Shown: piece by piece, positions 9,666 to 18,839 of the stretch
How the letters are laid out: every line of letters begins with the position of its first letter
How positions within the stretch are numbered: position 1 is the stretch's first letter
Assembly (NCBI RefSeq): GCF_021735925.1
Contig: NZ_WMEA01000001.1
Span: forward strand, 995,001 to 1,059,000
Source of the DNA: Loktanella sp. M215
GTDB taxonomy: Bacteria > Pseudomonadota > Alphaproteobacteria > Rhodobacterales > Rhodobacteraceae
Direction of reading: 5' to 3'
Length of the DNA: 64,000 nt
Position numbers and translations under genes: made by a program
Notes under the pieces: model-generated
Seen by the model: only the letters and a program-made list of their open reading frames with translations
What the model was told of the DNA's origin: nothing
Database searches by the model: none

Positions 9666-10148
9666 ATGCGACTGCTTTTTGCGTTCATCGCCGTGCCATT
9701 GATCGAAATCGCCCTGTTCATTCAGGTCGGCGGGCTGATCGGATTGTGGCCGACGTTGCTGATCGTGCTGGTGACGGCGATCCTGGGGTCCTGGTTGGTA
9801 CGCGCGCAGGGCGCGGTCGAGCTTGGGCGGTTGCGGCAATCGTTTTCGACCCTTCAGGATCCGGCTGAACCCCTGGCGAATGGCGCGATGATCCTGTTTG
9901 CCGGCGCGCTGCTGCTGACGCCGGGATTTTTCACCGATGCCTGCGGTTTCGCCCTGCTGATCCCGGCGGTGCGGCGCCGCGCCTTTCTGGCAATCAAATC
10001 GCGTGTCCGCTTTACCCAGTTCGAGATGGGTCCGCAGCAGCGGCCCGGTCCGTCCCATCCCGACGATCGCGTGATCGACGGAGAGTTCGAAACACTCGAT
10101 CCTGACAAGCGCACGACGCACGGCCCCTCTGGCTGGACCCGCCATTGA
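9666..10148 (+). CDS. fxsA: FxsA family membrane protein
   Basis: A 160-residue protein. The start at MRLLFAFI is chosen over a GTG six codons upstream because AAAGGA lies just before it and the membrane segment should start near the N-terminus. Hydrophobic helices cover about residues 3-40 and 75-100, with GSWLVRAQG between them, a hallmark of FxsA. In E. coli, excess FxsA relieves F-plasmid exclusion of phage T7; its natural role is unclear. The C-terminal third is polar and cytoplasmic. secB follows 55 bases later on the same strand. Confidence 0.9.
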   Translation: MRLLFAFIAVPLIEIALFIQVGGLIGLWPTLLIVLVTAILGSWLVRAQGAVELGRLRQSFSTLQDPAEPLANGAMILFAGALLLTPGFFTDACGFALLIPAVRRRAFLAIKSRVRFTQFEMGPQQRPGPSHPDDRVIDGEFETLDPDKRTTHGPSGWTRH

Positions 10149-10203
10149 GCAAGAGCGCCCCACCTGATATGTTCTGCGGCAACGCATTTTGAGGAGATAT
10201 GAG

Positions 10204-10725
10204 ATGGCCGACAACGAAACCCCGGAAAACAATACGCCTCAGCAGCCCGCCCAGCCGCCGCAGATCACGAACCGCATCATCGCACAGTATGTCCGCGACA
10301 TGTCGTTCGAGAACATTCTGGCGCAGAAGGGCATCAGCGGCGACGCCACGCCCGATATTCAGGCCCGCGTCGATGTCGATGCCCGCAAGCGCGGCGGCGA
10401 CGACCAGTTCGAGGTCATCACGAAGCTGAACATCACCAGCAAGACCAGGGAAAAGGGCGAGACCCTGTTCGTGCTGGAAGTCGACTATGCCGGCGTCTTT
10501 CAGGTCAGCGGCGTGCCGGAAGAGCAGATGGGGCCATATCTGATGATCGAATGCCCGCGTCTGGTCTTTCCCTACATCCGCAAACTGGTCGCAGATCTGA
10601 CCCGCGAAGGCGGTTTTCAGTCACTGAACCTGGAGCAGTTCGATTACGTCGCGCTGTATCGCGCCAAGCTGGCCGCCCAGATGGAAGCGCAGAAGAAGAT
10701 GCAGGAAAACCAGCCGGTCAACTAG
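10204..10725 (+). CDS. secB: Protein-export chaperone SecB
   Basis: A 173-residue cytoplasmic chaperone that keeps preproteins unfolded and hands them to SecA. The start ATG at 10204 has GAGGAGAT upstream (10190-10197); an alternative TTG five codons earlier is less likely. The N-terminal Gln/Pro-rich tail, the core AQYVRDMSFEN (about residues 29-39), LEVDYAGVFQ and CPRLVFPYIRKLVADLTREGGF are typical. It ends with an overlapping stop against the convergent dnaQ, sharing CTAG at 10722-10725, with no terminator in between. Confidence 0.96.
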   Translation: MADNETPENNTPQQPAQPPQITNRIIAQYVRDMSFENILAQKGISGDATPDIQARVDVDARKRGGDDQFEVITKLNITSKTREKGETLFVLEVDYAGVFQVSGVPEEQMGPYLMIECPRLVFPYIRKLVADLTREGGFQSLNLEQFDYVALYRAKLAAQMEAQKKMQENQPVN

Positions 10726-11417
10726 GCCAGCTTTTTCCACAGCGCGCCGTCGCCCAGCTTGGCCACAAAGGCGGCATGGGCGGCGGCTTCATCGTCGGTC
10801 AGGCGCGGCGGCAGGGGCGTTTCACGCGGGCCGGCGCGCCACGCAGTCGTCGTTCCCGTCGCGTTCGCCTTGGATGCCTGAGTCGATAGGCCGAAATCCG
10901 GCTGACGCCCACCGATCAGTTCAAGATAAACCTCTGCCAGAATTTCGCTGTCGAGCAGGGCGCCGTGCAGGGTGCGGGCATCGTTATTGATGCCGAACCG
11001 ACGGCACAGGGCATCCAGCGAGGCCGGCGAGCCGGGAAACCGCCGCCGCGCGATGGCGAGGGTATCGAGGGCACGGTCCATCGGGATGGCGGGTTTCTTG
11101 ACCCAGCCCAGTTCCGCGTTGAGGAATTTCATGTCGAAGGCGGCGTTGTGGATCACCAGCTTGGCGTCGCTGCCAATGAAATCGAGGAAATCCTGTGCGA
11201 TGGCCGCAAAGACCGGCTTGTCACGCAGAAATTCATCGCCCAGACCGTGCACGTCGAACGCGCCCTGCGGCATGGACCGCTGGGGATTGATATACTGGTG
11301 ATAGGTCCGGCCCGTGGGCATGTGATTGACCAGTTCGACAGCACCAATCTCGACGATACGATCGCCGTCTTCAGGCTCGAATCCAGTGGTTTCAGTGTCG
11401 AGAACGATTTCACGCAT
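10722..11417 (-). CDS. dnaQ: DNA polymerase III epsilon subunit (3'-5' proofreading exonuclease)
   Basis: A 231-residue DEDDh exonuclease. ExoI reads LDTETTG (Asp7 and Glu9), ExoII contains [10 protein letters not shown] (about residue 90), and ExoIII has [17 protein letters not shown] (about 155) with the catalytic His and Asp. The C-terminal tail for polymerase alpha binding is present. It starts inside the end of coaE (8-base overlap) and is the last gene of the coupled maf-aroE-coaE-dnaQ unit. Its stop codon overlaps that of secB. Confidence 0.96.
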   Translation of the reverse strand: MREIVLDTETTGFEPEDGDRIVEIGAVELVNHMPTGRTYHQYINPQRSMPQGAFDVHGLGDEFLRDKPVFAAIAQDFLDFIGSDAKLVIHNAAFDMKFLNAELGWVKKPAIPMDRALDTLAIARRRFPGSPASLDALCRRFGINNDARTLHGALLDSEILAEVYLELIGGRQPDFGLSTQASKANATGTTTAWRAGPRETPLPPRLTDDEAAAHAAFVAKLGDGALWKKLA

Positions 11418-12000
11418 GATGTTTCCCCGTCAGATCGGAAATCAGGTCTCGCACGGCCTGCCGGGTGCCGTCCAGTGTCAGCGTCTCGATCACCACATCG
11501 GCGCGTGCCCTTTTTTCCGCATCCGGCATCTGGCGAGAGAGGATGAGATCGAAGGTCTCTTGCGTCATGCCGGGGCGGGCAAGGACGCGGGCTGATTGCA
11601 GATCCGGGGGCGCGCTGACCACAAGAATCGTATCCAGCCATTCATCCGCGCCGGTTTCAAAGAGAAGCGGAATGTCGAGCACGATCAGACCGCCGGCGTG
11701 CGCTGTGATGAAAGCATCGCGGTCGGCCTTGACCAAGGGATGCACGATGTCTTCCAGCGTCTTCAAGGCAGCAGGATCGGCACGCAGGATCGCCGTAAGG
11801 GCAGGGCGGGACACCGCGCCATCGGTGATCGCCGTCGGAAAGGCAGCGGCCAAAGGTGCAACCGCAGCGCCCCCGGCGCCATAAAGGCGATGAACCACCG
11901 CATCGGCGTCCCAGACCGGCACACCCATTTCGTGAAACATGGTGGCAGTGGTGCTTTTGCCCATCCCGATCGAGCCGGTCAGCCCCAGCAGATGGGTCAT
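11410..12000 (-). CDS. coaE: Dephospho-CoA kinase
   Basis: A 196-residue P-loop kinase for the last step of coenzyme A synthesis, phosphorylating the 3'-hydroxyl of dephospho-CoA. The Walker A stretch GSIGMGKST is at about residues 9-17, followed by [12 protein letters not shown], the conserved substrate Asp region, and [12 protein letters not shown]. Length fits the family. The start ATG overlaps the aroE stop by four bases and the 3' end overlaps dnaQ by eight bases. Confidence 0.96.
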   Translation of the reverse strand: MTHLLGLTGSIGMGKSTTATMFHEMGVPVWDADAVVHRLYGAGGAAVAPLAAAFPTAITDGAVSRPALTAILRADPAALKTLEDIVHPLVKADRDAFITAHAGGLIVLDIPLLFETGADEWLDTILVVSAPPDLQSARVLARPGMTQETFDLILSRQMPDAEKRARADVVIETLTLDGTRQAVRDLISDLTGKHHA

Positions 12001-12830
12001 GCCAGCACGGCGGCCCGCAGGGCGTCGTCCACCTCTGGCCGGCGACCGAACCAGCGTTCAAACCCCGGAACGCCCTGGTGCAGCAGCATGCCCAGACCGT
12101 CGACGGTCACGCAGCCCATCGCGGCCGCATGCTGCAGCAGATCGGTGCGCAGGGGGTTGTAGACGATATCCGTCACGATCGTGCCGGGTTGCAGACCGTC
12201 GAGCGGGATCCGCAGCTCTGGCTGGCCAGTCATGCCGAGCGACGTGGTATTGATGACGAGTGCCGCATCCTTCAGCACGGTGCCGGCCTGCACCCAGTCG
12301 ACGACGACGATGCGCTGGCCGAATTCGGATTTCAGCGCCTCGGACTTGGCGCGCGTGCGATTGGCCAGCAGGATCTGTGGCACGCCGGCATCCGCCAAGG
12401 CGACGATGATCGCGCGCGCGGCACCCCCGGCGCCGAGGATGACGGCTGGGCCATCCTTTGGATCCCAAGTGGGCGCGCCGTGGCGCAGGTTCGCCATGAA
12501 TCCGTAACCATCTGTGTTATCAGCATGAATCTTTCCATCTTCACGAAAGATCAATGTGTTTGCCGCCCCGATCAGCGTCGCCCGATCCGAGACATGATCG
12601 ACGAATTTCAGCACGGCCGTCTTATGCGGGATCGTCACGTTCGCCCCGACGAACCCCATGCGGGGAAGAGTGCGAACGACATCCTCCAGATCCTGCGAAG
12701 CGACATGCAGGGGCACATAGTCGCCGCGCAACGCGTAGCGGCGCAGCCAGTGGCGGTGCATCAGCGGTGAACGGGATTGGCCAATCGGGTTACCGATCAC
12801 ACCGGCGAGGGGAATGTCTGGACGTGTCAT
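11997..12830 (-). CDS. aroE: Shikimate dehydrogenase (NADP+)
   Basis: A 277-residue enzyme reducing 3-dehydroshikimate in aromatic amino acid synthesis. The shikimate site [12 protein letters not shown] is near residues 13-24, the catalytic Lys lies in [16 protein letters not shown] follows, and the nucleotide-binding loop is GAGGAARA. The ATG at 12830 is chosen because it overlaps the maf stop by ATGA; the frame remains open for 45 codons upstream inside maf. It is the second gene of the maf-aroE-coaE-dnaQ unit. Confidence 0.96.
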   Translation of the reverse strand: MTRPDIPLAGVIGNPIGQSRSPLMHRHWLRRYALRGDYVPLHVASQDLEDVVRTLPRMGFVGANVTIPHKTAVLKFVDHVSDRATLIGAANTLIFREDGKIHADNTDGYGFMANLRHGAPTWDPKDGPAVILGAGGAARAIIVALADAGVPQILLANRTRAKSEALKSEFGQRIVVVDWVQAGTVLKDAALVINTTSLGMTGQPELRIPLDGLQPGTIVTDIVYNPLRTDLLQHAAAMGCVTVDGLGMLLHQGVPGFERWFGRRPEVDDALRAAVLA

Positions 12831-13426
12831 GCGGGCAATGTTCCGCGCAACGTCAGATATGACAAGAGCTCCAAAAGCGGGAGACCGAGGATATTGAAAT
12901 AATCCCCCTCGATGCGGTGAAAGAGCCGCACACCCTCTGCCTCGATCTGGTAGGCGCCGACGCAATGACGAATCTCGTCCCAGTTCCGCGCGACGTAATC
13001 GGCAATGTAGGTGTCACTGACCTCTCGCATGTGGAGCCGCACGACGCCGACATGACGCCACTGTGGCTGACCGCCGGCATAAATGACAGCCGCGGACAGC
13101 AGGGTATGGCTGCGCCCGCGCAGGGCGGTCAGCTGAGAGATGGCCGCCTGCGGTGTGTCCGGTTTTGACAGCAGGTCTTGCCCCAACGCCAGAACCTGAT
13201 CGCAGCCGATCACCAGCGCCTGAGGGTCCCGCGCGGATACCTTTTTGGACTTCAGTTCGGCCAGCGTGTCGGCGATGTCGCGGGGCGAGGCATCCTCGGC
13301 ACGTAATGCGTCGCGCACGGCGTCTTCGTCGATCCGTGCGCGTTGCGTTCGGAACGTGACACCAGCGTTACGCAACAATGTCGCGCGGATCGCTGATCCA
13401 CTGGCCAGGATCAGGTCGTCAGTCAT
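12827..13426 (-). CDS. maf: Maf family nucleoside triphosphate pyrophosphatase
   Basis: A 199-residue protein of the Maf/HAM1-like fold that hydrolyses non-canonical or pyrimidine nucleoside triphosphates. It begins MTDDLILASGSAIRATLL, the family signature SxSxxR being partly shifted to ASGSAIR. VIGCDQVLAL carries the catalytic Asp and SHTLLSAAV follows. I cannot decide between the dTTP/UTP and the m7GTP subtypes. The start codon directly abuts a perfect DnaA box (13426-13434); the gene points away from the putative origin. It is the first gene of a four-gene coupled unit. Confidence 0.94.
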   Translation of the reverse strand: MTDDLILASGSAIRATLLRNAGVTFRTQRARIDEDAVRDALRAEDASPRDIADTLAELKSKKVSARDPQALVIGCDQVLALGQDLLSKPDTPQAAISQLTALRGRSHTLLSAAVIYAGGQPQWRHVGVVRLHMREVSDTYIADYVARNWDEIRHCVGAYQIEAEGVRLFHRIEGDYFNILGLPLLELLSYLTLRGTLPA

Positions 13427-13434
13427 GTGGATAA
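13426..13434 (-). promoter_or_regulatory. DnaA box (perfect TTATCCACA on the minus strand)
   Basis: The plus strand reads TGTGGATAA, the exact complement of the consensus TTATCCACA. It abuts the maf start codon and is the only perfect nine-mer in the gap. Binding by DnaA here could both mark the origin and affect maf transcription. Confidence 0.7.
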
Positions 13435-13630
13435 CCCATCGGAAAAGCGGTGGTCGGAACTGGTCCAGATGTGTGACATGCGGCACCTCATGGCAAGCCG
13501 ACCCTGTGGCGTGGGATAAGATTCATGAAGATGAACAGTTCCTCAACATGGGGACGGGACAAGTACCGGCTGTGCACAAGTGTCGCATCATACGCGAGTC
13601 AAGTCTTAACGAGAGATAAATTCTTCGCAG

Positions 13631-13670
13631 ATAATTCCATAAGTATATGATTTAAATACATATATTAAGA
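13631..13670. other. AT-rich block, candidate DNA unwinding element
   Basis: Thirty-four of forty bases are A or T, including TATATGATTTAAAT and CATATATTAA, in a window where surrounding genes are clearly GC rich. It lies between the left and right groups of DnaA-like sites. This is the composition expected where the strands first open at an origin. Confidence 0.55.
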
Positions 13671-13709
13671 TGGCTAGAGACCCCGCCGACCCTTGATCCC
13701 GGCGTTTTC

Positions 13710-13744
13710 TGTGGACAAATCTGCGTATGAAATTTTGATCCACA
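13710..13744. repeat. Inverted pair of DnaA-like boxes
   Basis: TGTGGACAA (13710-13718) and TGATCCACA (13736-13744) each differ from the DnaA consensus at one position and face each other. The wider arms TCTGTGGA and TCCACAGA are perfect inverted copies, with related T/A-rich inner flanks. Such a pair beside an AT-rich block supports the origin call. Confidence 0.55.
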
Positions 13745-13830
13745 GATTCTGGCCACCCCTAATACATCATCATCTTTCTTTTCTATCTTTATTCTTTAAG
13801 GAGACCTGACAGGCTGACGGGGATAACACG

Positions 13831-14277
13831 ATGAGCTGGCTGATCGGATACTACGACTGGATCAAGGCGCTGCACGTCATGGCGGTGATTGCCTGGATGG
13901 CCGGGCTGTTTTATCTGCCGCGTCTGTTTGTCTATCACGCTGAACGCGCGACGATTGGGTCGGAACTGGACCGTACGTTTCAAATCATGGAAGACAAACT
14001 TCTGCGCCTGATCATGCGACCGGCAATGATCACCGCATGGATCTGCGGTCTGCTGATGATCGCCATGGGTGGTCTTGATTTTGGTGCGGTCTGGGGCTGG
14101 GCCAAACTGATCGCCGTGATCGCCATGACGGGTGCCCATGCCTGGATGGCGGCCCGGCTGAAGGACTTTGCCGCCGGGCGCAACACGCGGTCCGGTCGCA
14201 GTTATCGCCTGGCGAACGAGGTGCCGACGGTTCTGATGATCGTGGCCGTGGTCGCCGTGATCGTGAAGCCGTTCTGA
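13831..14277 (+). CDS. hemJ: Protoporphyrinogen oxidase HemJ
   Basis: A 148-residue protein with four membrane helices (about residues 10-30, 55-78, 85-103, 125-145). His15 in KALHVMAVIAWMAG and the LPRLFVYH segment after the first helix are conserved in HemJ (UPF0093). The family oxidises protoporphyrinogen IX to protoporphyrin IX in the inner membrane and is the usual enzyme for this step in alphaproteobacteria. It is the first gene to the right of the putative origin and reads away from it. Confidence 0.92.
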   Translation: MSWLIGYYDWIKALHVMAVIAWMAGLFYLPRLFVYHAERATIGSELDRTFQIMEDKLLRLIMRPAMITAWICGLLMIAMGGLDFGAVWGWAKLIAVIAMTGAHAWMAARLKDFAAGRNTRSGRSYRLANEVPTVLMIVAVVAVIVKPF

Positions 14278-14283
14278 GACGCG

Positions 14284-14312
14284 TTGACTTTGCACGGTTC
14301 TGCGGCTAACGC
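14284..14312 (+). promoter_or_regulatory. Candidate promoter for rho
   Basis: TTGACT (14284-14289) is followed after 17 bases by TAACGC (14307-14312). The -35 is good and the -10 weak, which is common in this group. It leaves an 86-base leader before the rho ATG; rho genes are often autoregulated through their leader. Confidence 0.35.
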
Positions 14313-14398
14313 TTTGCAGCGCAGCCCGTCCGGGCAATCCTGCGCTTCCCCGATCTGACCCTTTTGATGCGCCCGTCGTGGCGTCTGGAATTTGCCAC

Positions 14399-15673
14399 AT
14401 GTCCGAACACCGTCTGAACCTTGCCGATCTGAAGGCCCAAAGCCCCAAGGATCTGCTGTCCATGGCCGAAGAGCTTGAAATCGAAAACGCCTCGACCATG
14501 CGGAAGGGCGACATGATGTTCGCCATTCTGCGCGAACGGGCCGACGAGGAATGGCTGATCGGCGGCGACGGCGTTCTGGAAGTGCTGCAGGACGGGTTTG
14601 GTTTCCTGCGGTCGCCGGAGGCCAACTATCTGCCGGGTCCCGATGACATCTATGTCTCGCCCGACATGATCCGCCAGTATTCGTTGTCGACCGGCGATAC
14701 GGTCGAGGGGACCATGAAGGAACCCAACGACAGCGAACGCTATTTCGCGCTGAAGACGGTTGAGAAGATCAATTTCGAGGATCCGGAGAAGACCAAACAC
14801 AAGGTTGCCTTCGAAAACCTGACGCCGCTTTACCCTGACGAGCGGCTGAAGATGGAAGTCGATGCCGAGCATGACAAAAAGGATCGGTCCGCCCGGATCA
14901 TCGATCTGGTGTCGCCGATCGGCAAGGGCCAGCGATCGCTGATCGTCGCACCGCCTCGGACCGGCAAGACGGTCCTGTTGCAGAATATCGCGCATTCGAT
15001 CGAGAAAAATCACCCCGAGATTTATCTGATCGTGCTGCTGATCGACGAACGGCCCGAAGAAGTCACGGACATGCAGCGCAGTGTGAAGGGGGAGGTCGTG
15101 TCCTCGACCTTCGACGAACCCGCCTCGCGCCACGTTGCCGTGTCGGAAATGGTGATCGAAAAAGCCAAGCGTCTGGTAGAGCACAAGCGCGACGTCGTGA
15201 TCCTGCTGGATTCGATCACACGCCTTGGCCGCGCGTTCAACACGACGGTGCCGTCGTCTGGCAAGGTGCTGACCGGTGGTGTGGACGCGAATGCGCTACA
15301 GCGGCCCAAGCGTTTCTTTGGTGCGGCACGGAATATCGAAGAGGGTGGATCCCTGACCATCATCGCAACTGCGCTGATCGATACCGGTTCGCGGATGGAC
15401 GAGGTGATTTTCGAGGAATTCAAGGGTACCGGCAACTCCGAGATCGTGCTGGATCGCAAGGTCGCGGACAAGCGTGTGTTCCCGGCCATGGACATTCTGA
15501 AATCTGGCACCCGGAAAGAAGAACTGCTGGTGGACAAGAGCGATCTGGCGAAGACCTATGTGCTGCGACGGATTTTGAATCCGATGGGCACCACGGACGC
15601 GATCGAATTCCTGATCGGCAAGTTGAAGCAAACCAAAACGAATGCCGACTTCTTTGATTCGATGAACACCTGA
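14399..15673 (+). CDS. rho: Transcription termination factor Rho
   Basis: A 424-residue hexameric RNA-dependent ATPase, close to the 419 residues of E. coli Rho. The N-terminal part has [14 protein letters not shown] and the RNA-binding GFGFLRSP, the Walker A APPRTGKT is near residue 184, Walker [11 protein letters not shown] near 270, and the Q/R-loop regions are intact. The ATG at 14399 is preferred over a GTG seven codons earlier because it gives the family N-terminus. Most convergent gene pairs in this window lack hairpin terminators, so Rho probably carries much of the termination load. Confidence 0.97.
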   Translation: MSEHRLNLADLKAQSPKDLLSMAEELEIENASTMRKGDMMFAILRERADEEWLIGGDGVLEVLQDGFGFLRSPEANYLPGPDDIYVSPDMIRQYSLSTGDTVEGTMKEPNDSERYFALKTVEKINFEDPEKTKHKVAFENLTPLYPDERLKMEVDAEHDKKDRSARIIDLVSPIGKGQRSLIVAPPRTGKTVLLQNIAHSIEKNHPEIYLIVLLIDERPEEVTDMQRSVKGEVVSSTFDEPASRHVAVSEMVIEKAKRLVEHKRDVVILLDSITRLGRAFNTTVPSSGKVLTGGVDANALQRPKRFFGAARNIEEGGSLTIIATALIDTGSRMDEVIFEEFKGTGNSEIVLDRKVADKRVFPAMDILKSGTRKEELLVDKSDLAKTYVLRRILNPMGTTDAIEFLIGKLKQTKTNADFFDSMNT

Positions 15674-15699
15674 TTATAATTCATTATCAATAGGTTATC

Positions 15700-16965
15700 A
15701 TGGATACGATCTATGCACTCGCCTCGGCTCCTGGCCGGGCGGGTGTTTCCGTTTTAAGGCTGTCGGGTCCTGATGCGGTTTCAATCGCCGGTGGATTGAT
15801 GACGGATGTGCCGGACCAGCGCGGCTTGCGGCGGCTGCGGGATGGGAATGGCATGATGCTGGACGACGCACTCGTCCTGAATTTTGCAAAAGGGCATAGC
15901 TTTACGGGCGAAAGCGTCATTGAGCTTCACCTGCATGGAAGCGTCGCCATCGTATCTGCAGTAACGACCTACCTTGCTGCGTTGGGTGCGCGTCAAGCTG
16001 AGGCAGGCGAGTTCACCCGCCGGGCGCTTGATAACGGACGCCTCGACCTGGCCCAGGTCGAAGGGCTGGCGGATCTGATTGACGCCGAAACGGAAGCCCA
16101 ACGAAAGCAGGCCATACAGATCTTCAGCGGTGCGCTGGGTCGCTTGGCGGATCAGTGGCGGAGCGACCTGATCCGTGCGGCTGCATTGGTCGAGGCGACG
16201 ATTGATTTCGTCGATGAAGACGTCCCCGTTGATGTCTATCCGGAAGTCAGTCAGCTGCTGGACATCACTAAGAGTGGTCTGAATACGCAAATCTCTGGCG
16301 CACAAGCCGCCGAGCGGATCAAGACCGGATTCGAGGTGGCCATCGTGGGCCGGCCAAATGTGGGGAAGTCGACATTGCTCAATCGTTTGGCAGGTCGTGC
16401 GGCTGCGATCACGTCTGACGTGGCGGGTACGACGCGAGACGTCATCGAAGTGCGGATGGATTTGGGAGGTTTGCCTGTGACGCTGCTCGACACGGCGGGG
16501 ATTCGTGAGACCGCCGACAAGGTGGAGCAGCTTGGCGTTTCCTTGGCAAAAACACGGGCGTTGGCTGCGGATTGCCGTATTTTCCTGATTGAAGACGGCG
16601 AAGCACCGCCGTTTGAACCAGAGGTGGACGACCTGATTCTGGTGGCCAAAGCAGATCAGACAGGCGTTGGTGTGTCAGGTCTGACAGGGCAGGGCGTCGA
16701 TCAAATGATCAGCGACGTGACACGCATCCTGTCACGCCGGGCGGCGGGGGCTGGCCTGGCGATCCGGGAACGTCACCGTGTGGCGATGCAGCAAGCCGTG
16801 GACGCGATTGGTGAGGCGTGTGCTTTGATGAACACACAAGGTCCTGCAGATTTGATTGCCGAAGATATCCGGAGCGCGACGCGTGCGGTTGACATGATTG
16901 TCGGGCGGGTAGATGTAGAGGACCTTCTGGACGAGATCTTTCGCAGCTTTTGCATCGGGAAATAG
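15700..16965 (+). CDS. mnmE: tRNA uridine-5-carboxymethylaminomethyl(34) synthesis GTPase MnmE
   Basis: A 421-residue GTPase. Residues 1-120 form the folate-binding domain ([21 protein letters not shown]). The GTPase domain has GRPNVGKST (about 218-226), the DTAG motif and the switch TTRD. The last five residues are FCIGK, containing the catalytic cysteine of MnmE. With MnmG, encoded next, it installs the cmnm5 group on tRNA wobble uridine. It ends two bases before the mnmG start. Confidence 0.97.
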   Translation: MDTIYALASAPGRAGVSVLRLSGPDAVSIAGGLMTDVPDQRGLRRLRDGNGMMLDDALVLNFAKGHSFTGESVIELHLHGSVAIVSAVTTYLAALGARQAEAGEFTRRALDNGRLDLAQVEGLADLIDAETEAQRKQAIQIFSGALGRLADQWRSDLIRAAALVEATIDFVDEDVPVDVYPEVSQLLDITKSGLNTQISGAQAAERIKTGFEVAIVGRPNVGKSTLLNRLAGRAAAITSDVAGTTRDVIEVRMDLGGLPVTLLDTAGIRETADKVEQLGVSLAKTRALAADCRIFLIEDGEAPPFEPEVDDLILVAKADQTGVGVSGLTGQGVDQMISDVTRILSRRAAGAGLAIRERHRVAMQQAVDAIGEACALMNTQGPADLIAEDIRSATRAVDMIVGRVDVEDLLDEIFRSFCIGK

Positions 16966-16967
16966 CA

Positions 16968-18839
16968 ATGTTTCACGTGAAACAATTCGACGTCGTTGTG
17001 GTCGGTGGCGGGCACGCCGGCTGTGAGGCCGCGCTGGCGGCTGCGCGATCGGGTGCGCAGACAGCCCTTGTGACGCTGGACCCAAGTGCAATTGGAGTCA
17101 TGTCTTGTAATCCAGCCATTGGTGGTCTGGGTAAAGGCCATCTCGTGCGGGAAATAGACGCCCTTGGCGGTGCCATGGGGCTGGTTGCGGATCAGTCCGG
17201 TATACAGTTTCGGCTGTTGAATCGTACAAAAGGGCCGGCAGTGCAGGGGCCACGGACCCAGTCCGACCGTGCGCTTTATCGCGATGCAATGCAGGTCGTT
17301 TTGCGCGACCAACCCGGCCTGACCATCGTCGCCGCTGAAGTCGTCGATTTCGGTATTGAAAGTGATCGGATTACCAGCGTCACGCTGGCGGATGGGACTG
17401 AGCTGGCCACCCGGTCGCTGGTGCTGACCACCGGGACATTTTTGCGCGGCGTCATTCATATCGGCGATCAGCGGCATTCTGGCGGACGCATGGGCGATCG
17501 TGCATCGGTCCGTATGGCTGAACGGTTGGATGATTTTGGTCTGCAGATGGGGCGTTTAAAGACCGGTACGCCGCCGCGTCTGGATGGCCGCACGATCCGC
17601 TGGGATGTCTTGGATCGCCAATTGGGCGACGCAGACCCATCATTGTTTTCGTTTTTATCGTCGAAGGTGACAACGCCGCAAATTGCGTGCGGCATCACCG
17701 CAACAAATACTGAAACGCATGACATCGTTCGGGCGAACCTCGGTCGGTCGGCGATGTACGGTGGTCACATCGAAGGGGTTGGGCCCCGCTATTGTCCTTC
17801 GATCGAGGACAAGATTACGCGATTTGCCGATAAGGAGTCGCACCAAGTCTTTCTTGAGCCTGAAGGTTTGACGACGGATACAGTGTATCCCAATGGCATC
17901 TCCACGTCGCTGCCGGCAGATGTTCAGGCGGCCTACGTGCACTCCATCCTCGGTCTGGAGGAAGCCGTTATTCTTCAGCCGGGCTATGCGATCGAATATG
18001 ATTATGTGGATCCCCGAAATCTGCTTCCGTCGTTGGAACTGAAATCCTGCAAAGGCCTGTATCTGGCTGGTCAGATCAATGGGACAACGGGATATGAAGA
18101 GGCTGCGGCACAGGGATTGGTCGCCGGGCTCAATGCATCCCGGAGCGCGCGCCACCTTGATCCTGCTCATTTTGGTCGCGCAAACTCCTACATCGGTGTG
18201 ATGCTGGATGATCTGACAACGCGTGGCGTGACGGAACCGTACCGCATGTTCACGTCAAGGGCAGAGTTCCGGCTGGCCTTGCGGGCCGATAACGCCGATC
18301 AACGACTGACACCGGTGGGACGGGATCTGGATCTTGTCGACGACACCCGCTGGGCTGCTTTCTCAGACAAACTCGATAAGATTTCCGTTGCGCGGCAACG
18401 TCTTGAAGACTGCGCGATTTCGGGATCCGATCTGGCCGACTCGGGTGTGAATATCAATCGAGATAGCCCGCGCCGCTCTGCGCTTGGGGCATTGTCCTTG
18501 GCGGATTTTGATTTTGAAAAGCTGGTGGCTGCTATTCCTGAACTGGGCGATATTGATCCGGCTGTCGGCACGCAGATCCGAAATGATGCGTTATATGCGC
18601 ATTATATCAAGCGTCAGCAACGCGACGTTGATGCGTTGCAACGTGATGAAGCGGTCCTCATTCCGCCGTCCTTTGACTACGATTCACTTTCGGGCTTGTC
18701 TAACGAACTGAAAGCAAAAGCAAAGCGGTTGCAGCCAGGCTCGATGGCGCAGCTGGCCTCTATCGAAGGAATGACACCTGCGGCAAGTCTTTTGATCCTG
18801 TCAGCCTTGCGTCGGCACGGCTTGGATCGGGCCGTATGA
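16968..18839 (+). CDS. mnmG: tRNA uridine-5-carboxymethylaminomethyl(34) synthesis enzyme MnmG
   Basis: A 623-residue FAD- and NADH-binding protein that works with MnmE. The dinucleotide loop [10 protein letters not shown] is at about residues 12-21, [16 protein letters not shown] near 48, and the C-terminal GIDPAA-like helical domain ends in [13 protein letters not shown]. The start ATG at 16968 gives an MFHVKQ N-terminus; a TTG/GTG-type extension upstream would run into mnmE. Codons 1-6 are built from a parS palindrome (16969-16984), so the protein N-terminus is shaped by a DNA element. Its stop overlaps rsmG by four bases. Confidence 0.97.
   Translation: MFHVKQFDVVVVGGGHAGCEAALAAARSGAQTALVTLDPSAIGVMSCNPAIGGLGKGHLVREIDALGGAMGLVADQSGIQFRLLNRTKGPAVQGPRTQSDRALYRDAMQVVLRDQPGLTIVAAEVVDFGIESDRITSVTLADGTELATRSLVLTTGTFLRGVIHIGDQRHSGGRMGDRASVRMAERLDDFGLQMGRLKTGTPPRLDGRTIRWDVLDRQLGDADPSLFSFLSSKVTTPQIACGITATNTETHDIVRANLGRSAMYGGHIEGVGPRYCPSIEDKITRFADKESHQVFLEPEGLTTDTVYPNGISTSLPADVQAAYVHSILGLEEAVILQPGYAIEYDYVDPRNLLPSLELKSCKGLYLAGQINGTTGYEEAAAQGLVAGLNASRSARHLDPAHFGRANSYIGVMLDDLTTRGVTEPYRMFTSRAEFRLALRADNADQRLTPVGRDLDLVDDTRWAAFSDKLDKISVARQRLEDCAISGSDLADSGVNINRDSPRRSALGALSLADFDFEKLVAAIPELGDIDPAVGTQIRNDALYAHYIKRQQRDVDALQRDEAVLIPPSFDYDSLSGLSNELKAKAKRLQPGSMAQLASIEGMTPAASLLILSALRRHGLDRAV
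16969..16984. promoter_or_regulatory. parS site 1 (ParB-binding centromere), inside the mnmG start
   Basis: TGTTTCACGTGAAACA is a perfect 16-base palindrome and matches the bacterial parS family. It starts at the second base of the mnmG start codon and lies about 3.2 kb from the putative origin and 2.5 kb upstream of parA. ParB would load here and spread or slide along the DNA using CTP. Confidence 0.9.

Larger units (their letters stand above)
13427..13830. other. Putative chromosomal replication origin (oriC)
   Basis: A 404-base gap between the divergent genes maf and hemJ with no credible coding frame. It contains one perfect DnaA box at its left edge, an inverted pair of one-mismatch boxes (13710-13718 and 13736-13744), a looser site at 13572-13580 (TGTGCACAA), and an AT-rich block (13631-13670, 34 of 40 bases A or T) in otherwise GC-rich DNA. 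Genes on both sides point outward. In Caulobacter the origin lies beside a maf-aroE-coaE-dnaQ-secB block, with rho, mnmE, mnmG, rsmG and parAB on the other side; that order is largely matched here. hemE and the Caulobacter CC0001 homologue are absent from this spot. Confidence 0.72.

Noticed and set aside
13607..13670. TTAA pairs in the origin gap suggested CtrA sites (TTAA-N7-TTAA).
   Set aside because: The spacings or second half-sites do not fit: one pair has TAAT as its second half and the other has a nine-base spacer.
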